Positions 47,953-56,204 of a stretch of 64,000 nucleotides of DNA are shown here, piece after piece. The notes beneath the pieces are model-generated. The model searched no databases and had not been told where the DNA came from. It worked only from the letters and a program-made list of their open reading frames with translations. Position numbers and translations under genes: made by a program. The stretch's first letter is position 1; every line of letters starts with the position of its first letter. Source of the stretch: Clostridium sp. BJN0001 (GTDB taxonomy: Bacteria; Bacillota; Clostridia; Clostridiales; Clostridiaceae); assembly GCF_022869825.1 (NCBI RefSeq), contig NZ_CP094971.1, positions 79,501-143,500 of the forward strand. Direction: 5' to 3'.

Positions 47953-48513
47953 ATGAATAAAAAACAGCTTATAGTTACAACTGTTTTATTAATGTTAATG
48001 TTTACTCTGTCGGTTGTCCAGGTCTTTTTTAATAAAAGTTTTAAAGAAGCTGCACTTATAAGCAATGGGATTACATGTTTTAAGCAGTATACTTTTGATG
48101 AGGGAAAGCATTTTATTTCATTGCCTTTAGAATGGGAAACTTACGATAAAACAGAATCTTCAAAGTACTCCTTATATAAAATGAATTTTAAGGATGATTG
48201 TACAAGTATAACAGGTTCTGTTGAGCTTATAGAAAGCGTAGAAAATTTAAATTCATTTTCTGAAAATGATACATCTAATCAGACTCTTAATTATTATGAT
48301 GTTCAGATACTTCCATTTGAAAATGAAAGCAATTCAGGAGTCATCTCTGAATACAAGACAAGCATAGAAGACGGATATGATTTTACGAATGAAAGTTATT
48401 ATGTTTCTGTCGAGGATGGCAAAATATTAAAAGTCATTTTTAATGTTAAAGAATCATCTTATAGAGAAAATTTAAAATCAATTTTTAGTGCAATAATTGA
48501 AACTGCAAAGTAG
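47953..48513 (+). CDS. Hypothetical membrane-anchored extracellular protein
   Basis: 186 aa: one N-terminal hydrophobic helix (~5-27, uncleaved or signal), then a ~150-residue extracellular domain with FISLPLEWETYDK and a C-terminal VSVEDGKILKVIFNVKESSYRENLKSIFSAI segment, similar in layout to PsbP-like or surface sensing domains, but not assigned. Weak ribosome site; starts 5 nt after the preceding stop, so translational coupling is likely. Confidence 0.65.
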   Translation: MNKKQLIVTTVLLMLMFTLSVVQVFFNKSFKEAALISNGITCFKQYTFDEGKHFISLPLEWETYDKTESSKYSLYKMNFKDDCTSITGSVELIESVENLNSFSENDTSNQTLNYYDVQILPFENESNSGVISEYKTSIEDGYDFTNESYYVSVEDGKILKVIFNVKESSYRENLKSIFSAIIETAK

Positions 48514-48609
48514 TAAATAAAGTTTGCTAATATAAAGCATAAGTATTATAATTTATGGTATATAGGAGGAGCATAGGCTTCTCCTTAATGCTTAAAATGT
48601 GGGGGAAAG

Positions 48610-49395
48610 ATGAAAACTGATTTATTTGATATATTTGGTATACATATAAGAGGTTATGGAACTATGATTGCAATAGGAATCATAGTAGCTTCAATTATAT
48701 TTATAAGTAAAGGAAAAAAGAAAAATTATGATGAAAATAGTCTTCTTAACATAATAATTATTACAGTCATATTTGGGATGATTGGAGCAAAACTTTTATT
48801 TATAATTACAGAAATTAAGGATATAATTAAAAATCCATCTATTCTTCTTAATATAGGAAATGGATTTGTTGTATATGGAGGAATAATCGGAGGAATATTC
48901 GGAATTTATATTTATTGCAGAAGAAAATCATGGAATATTTTTGAAATACTTGATATGATAGCAGCTCCACTTGCTATAGCTCAGGGCTTTGGAAGAATAG
49001 GATGCTTTCTTGCAGGATGTTGCTATGGAAAAGTTACAACATCACAGTTTGGAGTTGTATTTCCTCAGAATTCTCTAGCTTATCCACCTGGTATTCCACT
49101 TATTCCTACACAATTATACTCATCTGCGTTTGATTTTAGTTTAGGTATTTTTCTTATGCTCTTTTCTAGAAGAAAAAAGAATAATGGAAAAGTATTAAGT
49201 ATGTATTTAATTCTATACAGCATAGGAAGATTTATTATTGAAATATTTAGAGATGATATGCGTGGAAATATAGGATTTTTATCAACATCACAATTTATTG
49301 CTATAATTACGCTTATAGCTGGAGCTATTCTATTCAAACTAAGTACTAATAATATTTTTAAGGGAGAGATGAAGAACGTTGAAAAGGAAAATTAG
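48610..49395 (+). CDS. lgt: Prolipoprotein diacylglyceryl transferase
   Basis: 261 aa, about seven membrane helices. Transfers diacylglycerol from phosphatidylglycerol to the lipobox cysteine. Recognised by IRGYGTMIAIGI, NGFVVYGGIIGGIFGIYIYC, GRIGCFLAGCCYG (signature Arg/Asn-Gly region) and PTQLYSS. Its 3' end overlaps the next gene, which encodes a lipoprotein, by 17 nt. ATG behind GGGGGAAAG. Confidence 0.9.
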   Translation: MKTDLFDIFGIHIRGYGTMIAIGIIVASIIFISKGKKKNYDENSLLNIIIITVIFGMIGAKLLFIITEIKDIIKNPSILLNIGNGFVVYGGIIGGIFGIYIYCRRKSWNIFEILDMIAAPLAIAQGFGRIGCFLAGCCYGKVTTSQFGVVFPQNSLAYPPGIPLIPTQLYSSAFDFSLGIFLMLFSRRKKNNGKVLSMYLILYSIGRFIIEIFRDDMRGNIGFLSTSQFIAIITLIAGAILFKLSTNNIFKGEMKNVEKEN

Positions 49396-50200
49396 CTTTT
49401 TAATAGCAGTAGTATTGAGCTTTTCTTTAACATGTTCTGGATGTAGCATTTCTGATAATATAGGAGTTAAGCTTGGTCTTATTAATAATCAGTTTGATTA
49501 CATGAAGCAGAATAAGGTGGATGAAATAGTAATACAAAACGTAAGGGATACTGGCTTTAGATTTATAGTAACTGATACAAAAGCTATAGATGATATATAT
49601 AGACTTCTTAAAGACGGCAAGCAGGTTGATAAGAAATCAGAGTATGATCCTGATTATATTTTTGAAGTTCATATAGGAGACGAAATTAGAAAGTATAATT
49701 ATGTTGTTGGCGTTAAAAAAGAAGGAAATTTCTATGATGATGATACAGTTTTTAACGTTTCTAATAATTTAGATGATATAATACTTCAAAATTTATCATT
49801 TATAAGAAAACCTAGAAATTTTGAAACAGTATATTACGAGACAATATTAAATGTTCTTGATAAAAAGAAAGATCAAATTAGCGATTTGAAAATAGGAGTA
49901 AATTTATCAGCAGATGCTGATTGCTTAAAATACGTATTCTCAAAAAATTTAGAAGAATTTAAAAAACAATTATCTAAGCAGGGATATAATGTATCTATTA
50001 TAGATGATAATTCTTCAGATTTTGATATTGTTTTAAGTACAAGAAACAGAGGGTATAATAGCAAAATATTTAAAACTGCTATTACTATAAATAATAAAAA
50101 AGACAGTTCTTCTAGTATATATTATGTATCAGCAGAATATGATTATCAAAAATGGAATATTAAAGTAAGCGATCCAGATAAGATGCCGGAAGATTGGTAA
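49379..50200 (+). CDS. Lipoprotein of unknown function
   Basis: 273 aa starting at TTG within the lgt 3' end. Signal peptide with lipobox LTCSGC (lipidated Cys ~22). The remaining ~250 residues form a soluble extracellular domain with IVTDTKAIDDIYRLLKDGKQVD, reminiscent of YhfM/DUF-type lipoproteins, and a second half ending DPDKMPEDW. Substrate of the overlapping lgt product. Function not recognised. Confidence 0.8.
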   Translation: MKRKISFLIAVVLSFSLTCSGCSISDNIGVKLGLINNQFDYMKQNKVDEIVIQNVRDTGFRFIVTDTKAIDDIYRLLKDGKQVDKKSEYDPDYIFEVHIGDEIRKYNYVVGVKKEGNFYDDDTVFNVSNNLDDIILQNLSFIRKPRNFETVYYETILNVLDKKKDQISDLKIGVNLSADADCLKYVFSKNLEEFKKQLSKQGYNVSIIDDNSSDFDIVLSTRNRGYNSKIFKTAITINNKKDSSSSIYYVSAEYDYQKWNIKVSDPDKMPEDW

Positions 50201-50230
50201 AAAAATTATAAACAAGAGGAGGATTAATTC

Positions 50231-51073
50231 ATGTCAAGTTGTGATAATTGTCCAAGTAAAGATAAATGTTCAACAAAAGGTGATGGATGTGAAACACAGA
50301 TACCTAAGGTTGGATCTGAATTTGGAAAAATAAAAAATATTATTGGTATAGTAAGTGGTAAAGGTGGAGTAGGAAAATCTACTGTAACTGGAATAATAGC
50401 TACAATTTTAGCTAGCAAGGGATATAAGGTTGGAGTTCTTGATGCAGATATTACAGGACCTTCTATGCCTAGATTCTTTGGAATCAATGAAGAAAGAGGA
50501 AAGATAATACCTCTTGATAATGATAAAGTAAAATTTGAACCAGTTGTAACATCAACAGGAATAAAAGTTATTTCAATGAATCTTCTTACACCTGTTGAAG
50601 AAGAACCTGTAATATGGAGAGGACCTGTAATAACAGGAGTAGTAAAACAGTTATTTACACAGACACACTGGGGAGAACTAGATTTTCTACTTATTGATAT
50701 GCCTCCAGGCACAGGAGATACTGCACTTACAGTTATGCAGGAATTCCCTATAAAAGATATTATAATTGTTTCTACACCTCAAGATATGGTATCTATGATA
50801 GTTAAAAAAGTAGTAATTATGGCTCAGAAGCTTAAGCTTAATATTAAAGGTGTAGTAGAAAATATGGCTTATATAAGATGTCCCGAATGTGATACTAAAG
50901 TAAGAGTATTTAGTAAAAAGTCATCTGATGAAAATGCGGCTTATCTTGGAATTCCATTAATAGGTGAACTTCCTATAAATGTTGAACTTACACAAGCTTT
51001 AGAAGATAAAGTAGCAGAACAGTATATACTTAGTAATGATATTTACTCAATGATATTTGGAGGGCTTTACTAG
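50231..51073 (+). CDS. Mrp/NBP35-family Fe-S cluster carrier ATPase
   Basis: 280 aa. Deviant Walker A SGKGGVGKST, DADITGPSMPRFFG, and LLIDMPPGTGD. Extra N-terminal cysteines (CDNCPSKDKC...GDGC, residues 4-22) and a CPEC pair near residue 217 that bridges the cluster in family members. Loads Fe-S clusters onto target proteins; neighbouring ferredoxin gene fits. ATG behind AGAGGAGG. Confidence 0.92.
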   Translation: MSSCDNCPSKDKCSTKGDGCETQIPKVGSEFGKIKNIIGIVSGKGGVGKSTVTGIIATILASKGYKVGVLDADITGPSMPRFFGINEERGKIIPLDNDKVKFEPVVTSTGIKVISMNLLTPVEEEPVIWRGPVITGVVKQLFTQTHWGELDFLLIDMPPGTGDTALTVMQEFPIKDIIIVSTPQDMVSMIVKKVVIMAQKLKLNIKGVVENMAYIRCPECDTKVRVFSKKSSDENAAYLGIPLIGELPINVELTQALEDKVAEQYILSNDIYSMIFGGLY

Positions 51074-51165
51074 ATTATAGATTTCTTTTAATGAATAAAA
51101 AATATTTCTTGGGAAATAATATTTTATTGTACAGAATATTATGCGAAAAGAAAGGATGAATATTC

Positions 51166-51357
51166 ATGAAAGTTCAAGTAAATAAAGATGAGTGTGTTGC
51201 ATGTGGATTATGTCCATCAATATGTAGTGAATGTTTTGAAATTGAGGACGATGGTAAGGCTGGATGTATATTAGACGATGTACCTTCAGAATACGAAGAT
51301 CAAGTAAAAGAAGCAAAAGAATCTTGTCCAGTTGCAGCAATAAGTGTTGAAGAATAA
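51166..51357 (+). CDS. Ferredoxin, single [4Fe-4S] type
   Basis: 63 aa, acidic. Cluster ligands CVACGLCPSIC in the first half and the distant CP in KESCPVAAI, i.e. one [4Fe-4S] cluster. An extra SECF cysteine is present. Low-potential electron carrier. ATG behind GAAAGGATG; ends in a terminator shared with thiT on the opposite strand. Confidence 0.93.
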   Translation: MKVQVNKDECVACGLCPSICSECFEIEDDGKAGCILDDVPSEYEDQVKEAKESCPVAAISVEE

Positions 51358-51386
51358 AAAAGCGGCTATATGCCGCTTTTTTTATT
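51356..51386. terminator. Bidirectional terminator between ferredoxin and thiT
   Basis: AAAAAAGCGGC and GCCGCTTTTTTT arms around TATAT; serves both converging transcripts. Confidence 0.9.
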
Positions 51387-51391
51387 CCTAT

Positions 51392-52057
51392 TTATTTTGA
51401 ATTGTTTATGATTCTATCTATCGGAAGGACTGACATTATTACAAGACATATAATTCCTTCAACAGCCATAAATGGACCATTAACAAAAAGTGAGTAAATA
51501 GCAGGTGACATCCCTTCAGGAGCAAATGATCCAAAGAATGCAACGCCTGAAATAAAGTGACATATAAATCTTAATACGATTGCGAGCGTTCCACCTACCC
51601 ATCTATATTTTTTAAGTCTAAAGAATCCTGCAATCCCAAGTGCTGTAAATGGAAGAGGATAATCAAAAAGAACTTGAATAGGATGAAGTATATAAGGATC
51701 CAAAAAAAATGTAATAATTCCAAATAAAAAACCTGTAAAACATCCCACATATGGACCATACATAAATGCGATTATTAGTATAGGTACCATACTTCCGAGC
51801 GTAATGCTTCCACCTTGTGGAAAATGATATAGTCTTAAAATCTTTAATATTGTTGCGAGAGCTAAAGCTATTCCTATTCTGGTCATAAGCTGAGGTGTAA
51901 ATTTGGTTTTGTTGACTTTAAGTAGGAGTAATAATATAAGTAAAACGCCTACTAAGGCTATAATAGAAGTAAGATTACTACCTATTTGCGAAAAACCTTG
52001 TGGAATATTTGATATTGTTTTAGATATCTGCACTCCCCAGTCACTTAAAATATTCAT
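51392..52057 (-). CDS. thiT: Thiamine ECF transporter S component ThiT
   Basis: 221 aa, about six membrane helices. Substrate-binding protein of an energy-coupling-factor transporter; needs the shared EcfAA'T module encoded elsewhere. Family features: RLYHFPQGGSITLGSMVPIL, AFMYGPYVGCFTGFLFG, HPIQVLFDYPLPFTALGIAG and RFICHFISGV. Despite its expected thiamine link, no THI-box (TPP riboswitch) motif precedes it; instead a long inverted repeat does. ATG behind AGGAGGC. Confidence 0.88.
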   Translation of the reverse strand: MNILSDWGVQISKTISNIPQGFSQIGSNLTSIIALVGVLLILLLLLKVNKTKFTPQLMTRIGIALALATILKILRLYHFPQGGSITLGSMVPILIIAFMYGPYVGCFTGFLFGIITFFLDPYILHPIQVLFDYPLPFTALGIAGFFRLKKYRWVGGTLAIVLRFICHFISGVAFFGSFAPEGMSPAIYSLFVNGPFMAVEGIICLVIMSVLPIDRIINNSK

Positions 52058-52077
52058 AAAAAGCCTCCTAAAAAATT

Positions 52078-52147
52078 ATAACTGATATTAAATCAGCATA
52101 ATTATTATACACTAGTTACATAATTATGGCTAATAATATCAGTTATA
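52078..52147 (-). promoter_or_regulatory. 70-bp interrupted inverted repeat enclosing the thiT promoter
   Basis: Outer arms TATAACTGATATTA (52078-52091) and TAATATCAGTTATA (52134-52147), inner arms GCATAATTAT and ATAATTATGGC, loop TATACACTAGTTAC. On the minus strand the structure is followed by TTTTTT and then the thiT AGGAGG; a TATAAT (52104-52109) lies in its centre. The right arm covers the padR stop codon. Confidence 0.6.
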
Positions 52148-52588
52148 TAAATCACTATATATCATATTAAATACTTCAAGTGAATCTTCAATTTGTTTCT
52201 TTAATATGGTTTTTTTTAGATTAAATTCGTTTAATCCTTTTTCAGTTATTTTATATATTTTTTGAAACTTTTTATCTGGATCATCCCAGTTGCCTTCAAT
52301 AAGGTCGTCTTCTTCAAGACGCTTTAAAAGAGGATAAATACCTCCAGTACTTGGAGTCCATTTATTTTGAGTCCTTTTCCCAATTTTATGCGATATATCA
52401 TTTCCATTGGAAGGCTCAATAGAAAGTATATAAAGTACATAAATTGGAAGAAGGCCTTTTGTAAATACCTGACATGATGAAGGCTTATTGCTTATTTGCT
52501 TTTTTAATTTAGAAAGCTTTTTTTTATAATCATCATAAAGTCGTTTTTCTTCAGCTTTTATATCTTTATTTGATATATAAGTATTCAT
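52139..52588 (-). CDS. PadR-family transcriptional regulator
   Basis: 149 aa. Winged helix at ~50-130: LPIYVLYILSIEPSNGNDISHKI, then WTPSTGGIYPLLKRLEEDDLIEG, the PadR hallmark, and YKITEKGLNEF. The C-terminal dimerisation helix is short, and a Lys-rich 35-residue N-terminal helix precedes the domain. Its ATG is one base after the degV stop (TAATATG), so it is translated with degV and probably autoregulates that operon. Confidence 0.9.
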   Translation of the reverse strand: MNTYISNKDIKAEEKRLYDDYKKKLSKLKKQISNKPSSCQVFTKGLLPIYVLYILSIEPSNGNDISHKIGKRTQNKWTPSTGGIYPLLKRLEEDDLIEGNWDDPDKKFQKIYKITEKGLNEFNLKKTILKKQIEDSLEVFNMIYSDLYN

Positions 52589-52589
52589 A

Positions 52590-53438
52590 TTAGTCTACCT
52601 TTTCGATAATAAAACCAATAAGACCAGAACCTGTATGTACTCCTAAAGCAGGACCGATTTCTCCTCCAAGTGTACATTCTACAATATTAGGATAGTCTTT
52701 TATAAGTTCATATAAAGATTGAGCTTTTTCTGGAGCGTCCCCATCCATAATCCATAGCTTGCATTTATTTTTATCAGTATATGTTTTAATTATTTTTGAT
52801 AGTTTTGTTATTGATTGCTTTATTCCTCTTATTTTATATGCAGTATGATATATTCCGTCATCACCAACTTCTATTATAGGTTTTAAGTTTAAAGCATCGG
52901 CAATTGTTCCAGAAACTTTTCCAATACGTCCGCCTTTTCTTAAATATTCTAATGAATTCATTGTAAAATAAACATCAATTTTATCTCTTAATGAAGGAAG
53001 AAGACTTTTTATTTCTTCAAAAGATTTTCCTTCTTTTATGAATCTCTCGCAGTTTAATATCATTGCACCTTCTGCCATTGTAAGAGTCATTGAATCAAAT
53101 ACAAATGCGTCTATACCTGTATAAGTTTCTGCAGCAAGTCGTGCAGCATTAAATGTACCTGAAAGACCACTTGATATTGTAATTACTATAGCGTGAGTAT
53201 ATCCTTCTGATTTAAGCCTCTTAAAAGCGGATATAAACTTCTCTGTACTTGGAAGCGATGTTGTAGGTATTTCATTTGGAAGCATGCTGTAGAGCATTTT
53301 AGGTGTTATATCAATACCGTCATCATATTCTTTATCAGAAAATATTATTTTAAATGGTAATATCTCTATATTATGTTCATTTGCGTATTCTCTTTTTAAA
53401 TCACAGGCACTATCTGTTATTAGTGCTATTTTTTCCAT
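52590..53438 (-). CDS. DegV-family fatty-acid-binding protein
   Basis: 282 aa. EKIALITDSACDL at the start, TTSLPSTEKF and ISSGLSGTFNAARLA are the conserved binding residues of DegV/FakB proteins, which present fatty acids to the FakA kinase. The ATG at 53438 follows AAGGAGG; upstream open codons lack a ribosome site. First gene of the degV-padR pair, with a palindrome over its promoter. Confidence 0.92.
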   Translation of the reverse strand: MEKIALITDSACDLKREYANEHNIEILPFKIIFSDKEYDDGIDITPKMLYSMLPNEIPTTSLPSTEKFISAFKRLKSEGYTHAIVITISSGLSGTFNAARLAAETYTGIDAFVFDSMTLTMAEGAMILNCERFIKEGKSFEEIKSLLPSLRDKIDVYFTMNSLEYLRKGGRIGKVSGTIADALNLKPIIEVGDDGIYHTAYKIRGIKQSITKLSKIIKTYTDKNKCKLWIMDGDAPEKAQSLYELIKDYPNIVECTLGGEIGPALGVHTGSGLIGFIIEKVD

Positions 53439-53469
53439 AATAGTATCCTCCTTAAATATTAATATAATA

Positions 53470-53506
53470 ATTATATCATTACTGATAACTATATCAATAG
53501 TGATAT
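53470..53506 (-). promoter_or_regulatory. degV promoter overlapped by a palindromic operator
   Basis: Minus strand: TTGATA (53492-53497), 16-bp spacer, TATAAT (53470-53475). The same bases form an imperfect 15-4-15 dyad, ATATCATTACTGATA and TATCAATAGTGATAT (53473-53506, two mismatches), placed to block RNA polymerase. The coupled PadR protein is the obvious candidate repressor. Confidence 0.65.
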
Positions 53507-53689
53507 GATTATTTTTTAAATCTATATTTACATAATTTAAAATATGTGGACAGTAGTATTTACCATACATTAAAAAAGGTGTATTATAGTCAAGCGGTAG
53601 AAACATATAAAAATCCGTCAAAAATGAAGAGAATTAGAGGATATAAGATTTAAATATAAAATTTGGCTTTATGCTCAAAAAATAAATTG

Positions 53690-53718
53690 TTGATTAGGTG
53701 AATATATTAAAGTATAAT
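53690..53718 (+). promoter_or_regulatory. Promoter of nrdD
   Basis: TTGATT (53690-53695), 17-bp spacer, TATAAT (53713-53718). The 53507-53689 stretch to its left is AT-rich and shows nothing recognisable. Confidence 0.75.
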
Positions 53719-53736
53719 ATGTTGGTAGTCAAAAAC

Positions 53737-53752
53737 ATACTATATATTGTGT
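53737..53752 (+). promoter_or_regulatory. NrdR box upstream of nrdD
   Basis: ATACTATATATTGTGT matches the NrdR palindrome ACACWATATATWGTGT at 15 of 16 positions. It sits between the -10 element and the nrdD ribosome site, where the dATP/ATP-sensing repressor NrdR would act. A second box of the usual pair is not evident. Confidence 0.65.
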
Positions 53753-53768
53753 TGTGGAGGTAGTAAGA

Positions 53769-55880
53769 ATGCTATATGTTGTGAAAAGAGATGGCAGGAA
53801 AGTAAAATTTAATCCTGAAAAAATAGTTAATGCCATTAATGGTTCAGCGGTTGAAATCGGTTTGAATCTTAAAGAAAGTGAAGTGCTTGATACTGTACAG
53901 AAAGTAATTACTTATATAGAAGAAGAAGAAAAAAATGAGGTATCTGTTGAAGAAATTCAGAATCTTGTTGAAAGAGCACTAAAAAAGGAAGGGTATACTA
54001 ATATTGCGAATGCATATTCCGCATACAGAAGAGAAAGAACAAAAATAAGAGATATAAAATCTGATCTTATGAGAACAATTCAGAAGATTGGAGTTGAAAC
54101 AGATAGAGACAATGCTAATGTTGGAAATAACTTTAGTTCAAAACTTTTAAGAATTGCATCTGAATCAAATAAATGGCATAATTTAGCTTTAATGCCTAAA
54201 AAGCTTGCAAAAGCTCATGAAAATGGAGATTTATATTATCATGATTTAGATAGTTATAATTTAACAGTAAACTGTCTTCATATACCAACTAAAAAAATGC
54301 TTGTAAATGGATTTAATACTGGATATGGAACTATAAATAGACCAAGAAGAATAGAAACTGCTGCAGAGCTTTCATGTATTCTTCTTCAGTCAACACAGAA
54401 TGATATGTTTGGCGGACAGTCTCATCCTGATTTTGATAATGATATGGGAACATTTGTAGAACCTACAAGACAGGAAGTAAGAAAGCAGCTTAAGGAAATT
54501 GGAGTTCCTGATGATAAATTAGAAGAACTTGTTTCTAAAAGACTTGTAGAGAGAGTTCATCAGGCTATGCAGGGCGTTGTATACAATTTAAATACAATGC
54601 ATTCAAGAGCAGGTTCTCAGGTGCCATTTAGTTCTGTAAATATAGGTCTTCCAAAGAGCAAGGATGCAGCACTTGTATGTGAAGCATTTCTTGAAGAATA
54701 TGAAAAAGGATTAGGAAAAGGTGAGCAGCCGATATTTCCTAATATAATTTTCAGAGTAAAAGATGGAATTAATAGAGAAGAAAATGATCCATATTATTAT
54801 TTATTTAAGATAGCATGTAGAGTTGCATCTAAGAGAATGAATCCTACATTTATGAATATTGATGCAGACTTTAATAAGAAATATTACGATATGGGATACG
54901 TTCCAGCTACAATGGGATGTAGAACTTATATAATGAGCAATATAAATGGAGAGCCAGGATGTGAAGGAAGAGGAAATATAGCACCATCAACTATAAATCT
55001 TCCAAGAATAGGTCTTCAAGCTGGTAAGGATTTAGATAAATTCTTTGATATTTTAGATAAGAGATTAGAACTTGCTAAAGACTCATTATTAGATAGATAT
55101 GATGTCCTTAAACATCTTAGAGTAAAAGACCTTCCATTCGTTGCAGGACAGGGACTTATGAAAGGCTCTGAAGGACTTAAACCAGACGATTCTATTGAAC
55201 CTATATTAAAACAGGGAACATGGGGAGTTGGATTTATAGGTCTTGCAGAAACTCTAGTTGCACTTACAGGAAAGCATCATGGAGAAGATAAAGTTTCAAG
55301 AGAGCTTGGATTAAAGATAATAGGACATATAAGAGAATACTGCGATAAGCTTACAAAAGAACTTAAGCTTAACTGGAGCTGCTATGCTACTCCTGCAGAA
55401 GGATTATCTGGAAAGTTTATAAAACAAGATCAAAAAGTATTTGGAAAAATAGATGGAGTAACTGATAAGGAATATTATACAAATAGTTTCCATATACCAG
55501 TAGGATTCCCAATTTCAATAAAGGATAAGATTGATATTGAAGCACCATATCATAAGATTTGCAATGGTGGACATATAAGTTATCTTGAAGTTGATGATTG
55601 TCCTACAGAAGAAACAATAATGGATATTGTTAGGTATGCATATACTAAAACTAATATAAGCTATATGGGAATTAACTTCCATATAAAATATTGTAAAAAC
55701 TGTGGAACTTATCTTACTAACAATGAAAGTAAATGCCCTAATTGTGGAAGCACAGACATTCAAGGAATATCAAGAGTTACTGGATATTTAAGTCTTGATG
55801 AAAGATTTGGAGCAGGAAAAGCTGCTGAAAGAGAAGATAGACTTACTAATACAAAGACTCATGTTCATAGATATGCTTAA
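53769..55880 (+). CDS. nrdD: Anaerobic (class III) ribonucleoside-triphosphate reductase
   Basis: 703 aa. N-terminal ATP-cone (~1-90, VVKRDGRKVKFNPEKI), catalytic barrel with the substrate-site cysteines, Zn site CKNCGTYL...CPNCGS (~645-665) and C-terminal glycyl-radical motif RVTGYLS (Gly ~672). Makes dNTPs without oxygen and is activated by NrdG, encoded 3.6 kb downstream beyond two citrate-pathway genes. ATG at 53769 behind GGAGG; the GTG at 53754 overlaps the ribosome site. Confidence 0.96.
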   Translation: MLYVVKRDGRKVKFNPEKIVNAINGSAVEIGLNLKESEVLDTVQKVITYIEEEEKNEVSVEEIQNLVERALKKEGYTNIANAYSAYRRERTKIRDIKSDLMRTIQKIGVETDRDNANVGNNFSSKLLRIASESNKWHNLALMPKKLAKAHENGDLYYHDLDSYNLTVNCLHIPTKKMLVNGFNTGYGTINRPRRIETAAELSCILLQSTQNDMFGGQSHPDFDNDMGTFVEPTRQEVRKQLKEIGVPDDKLEELVSKRLVERVHQAMQGVVYNLNTMHSRAGSQVPFSSVNIGLPKSKDAALVCEAFLEEYEKGLGKGEQPIFPNIIFRVKDGINREENDPYYYLFKIACRVASKRMNPTFMNIDADFNKKYYDMGYVPATMGCRTYIMSNINGEPGCEGRGNIAPSTINLPRIGLQAGKDLDKFFDILDKRLELAKDSLLDRYDVLKHLRVKDLPFVAGQGLMKGSEGLKPDDSIEPILKQGTWGVGFIGLAETLVALTGKHHGEDKVSRELGLKIIGHIREYCDKLTKELKLNWSCYATPAEGLSGKFIKQDQKVFGKIDGVTDKEYYTNSFHIPVGFPISIKDKIDIEAPYHKICNGGHISYLEVDDCPTEETIMDIVRYAYTKTNISYMGINFHIKYCKNCGTYLTNNESKCPNCGSTDIQGISRVTGYLSLDERFGAGKAAEREDRLTNTKTHVHRYA

Positions 55881-55917
55881 ACATTAGAGATAAAAAAGTA
55901 AATTAGAAACTGAATAT

Positions 55918-55973
55918 AAAAGGACAGATATAGAAGATTTTAAATAATGGAAAATCTTCTATATCTGTCCTTT
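55918..55973 (+). terminator. Terminator after nrdD
   Basis: A perfect ~23-bp stem (outer pairs AAAGGACAGATATAGAAG / CTTCTATATCTGTCCTTT) closed by a short AT-rich loop, followed by TATTTTTT. The following 56,000-56,110 stretch is AT-rich with no gene. Confidence 0.9.
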
Positions 55974-56116
55974 ATTTTTTAAAAATTAAATATTAAGTAA
56001 AATTAGAAAAATGCAACAAGAGCAAAAAAACTTGCAGGAATAACAAAAAAGAGACTTAATTTTATAAAAAAAAGTGCTTTTAGTGAATTGAAAGGTCACT
56101 TTTATTGCAAAAACAC

Positions 56117-56146
56117 TTGTATATGTATTATCAGTTATGATATTAT
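56117..56146 (+). promoter_or_regulatory. Putative promoter of the citrate synthase/aconitase operon
   Basis: TTGTAT (56117-56122), 18-bp spacer, TATTAT (56141-56146); moderate match, 58 bp before the start codon. Confidence 0.5.
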
Positions 56147-56204
56147 ATTTATATTGCATCAGAAGGAATAAAGCAAATATAAATATTTTGGGGGGAAGAT
56201 TTTT

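Noticed and set aside
52058..52138. TPP riboswitch ahead of thiT
   Set aside because: No CTGAGA or other THI-box core; the segment is an inverted repeat instead.
53580..53610. tRNA-like CAAGCGGTAGAAAC segment upstream of nrdD
   Set aside because: No acceptor, anticodon or T-arm pairing can be built around it.
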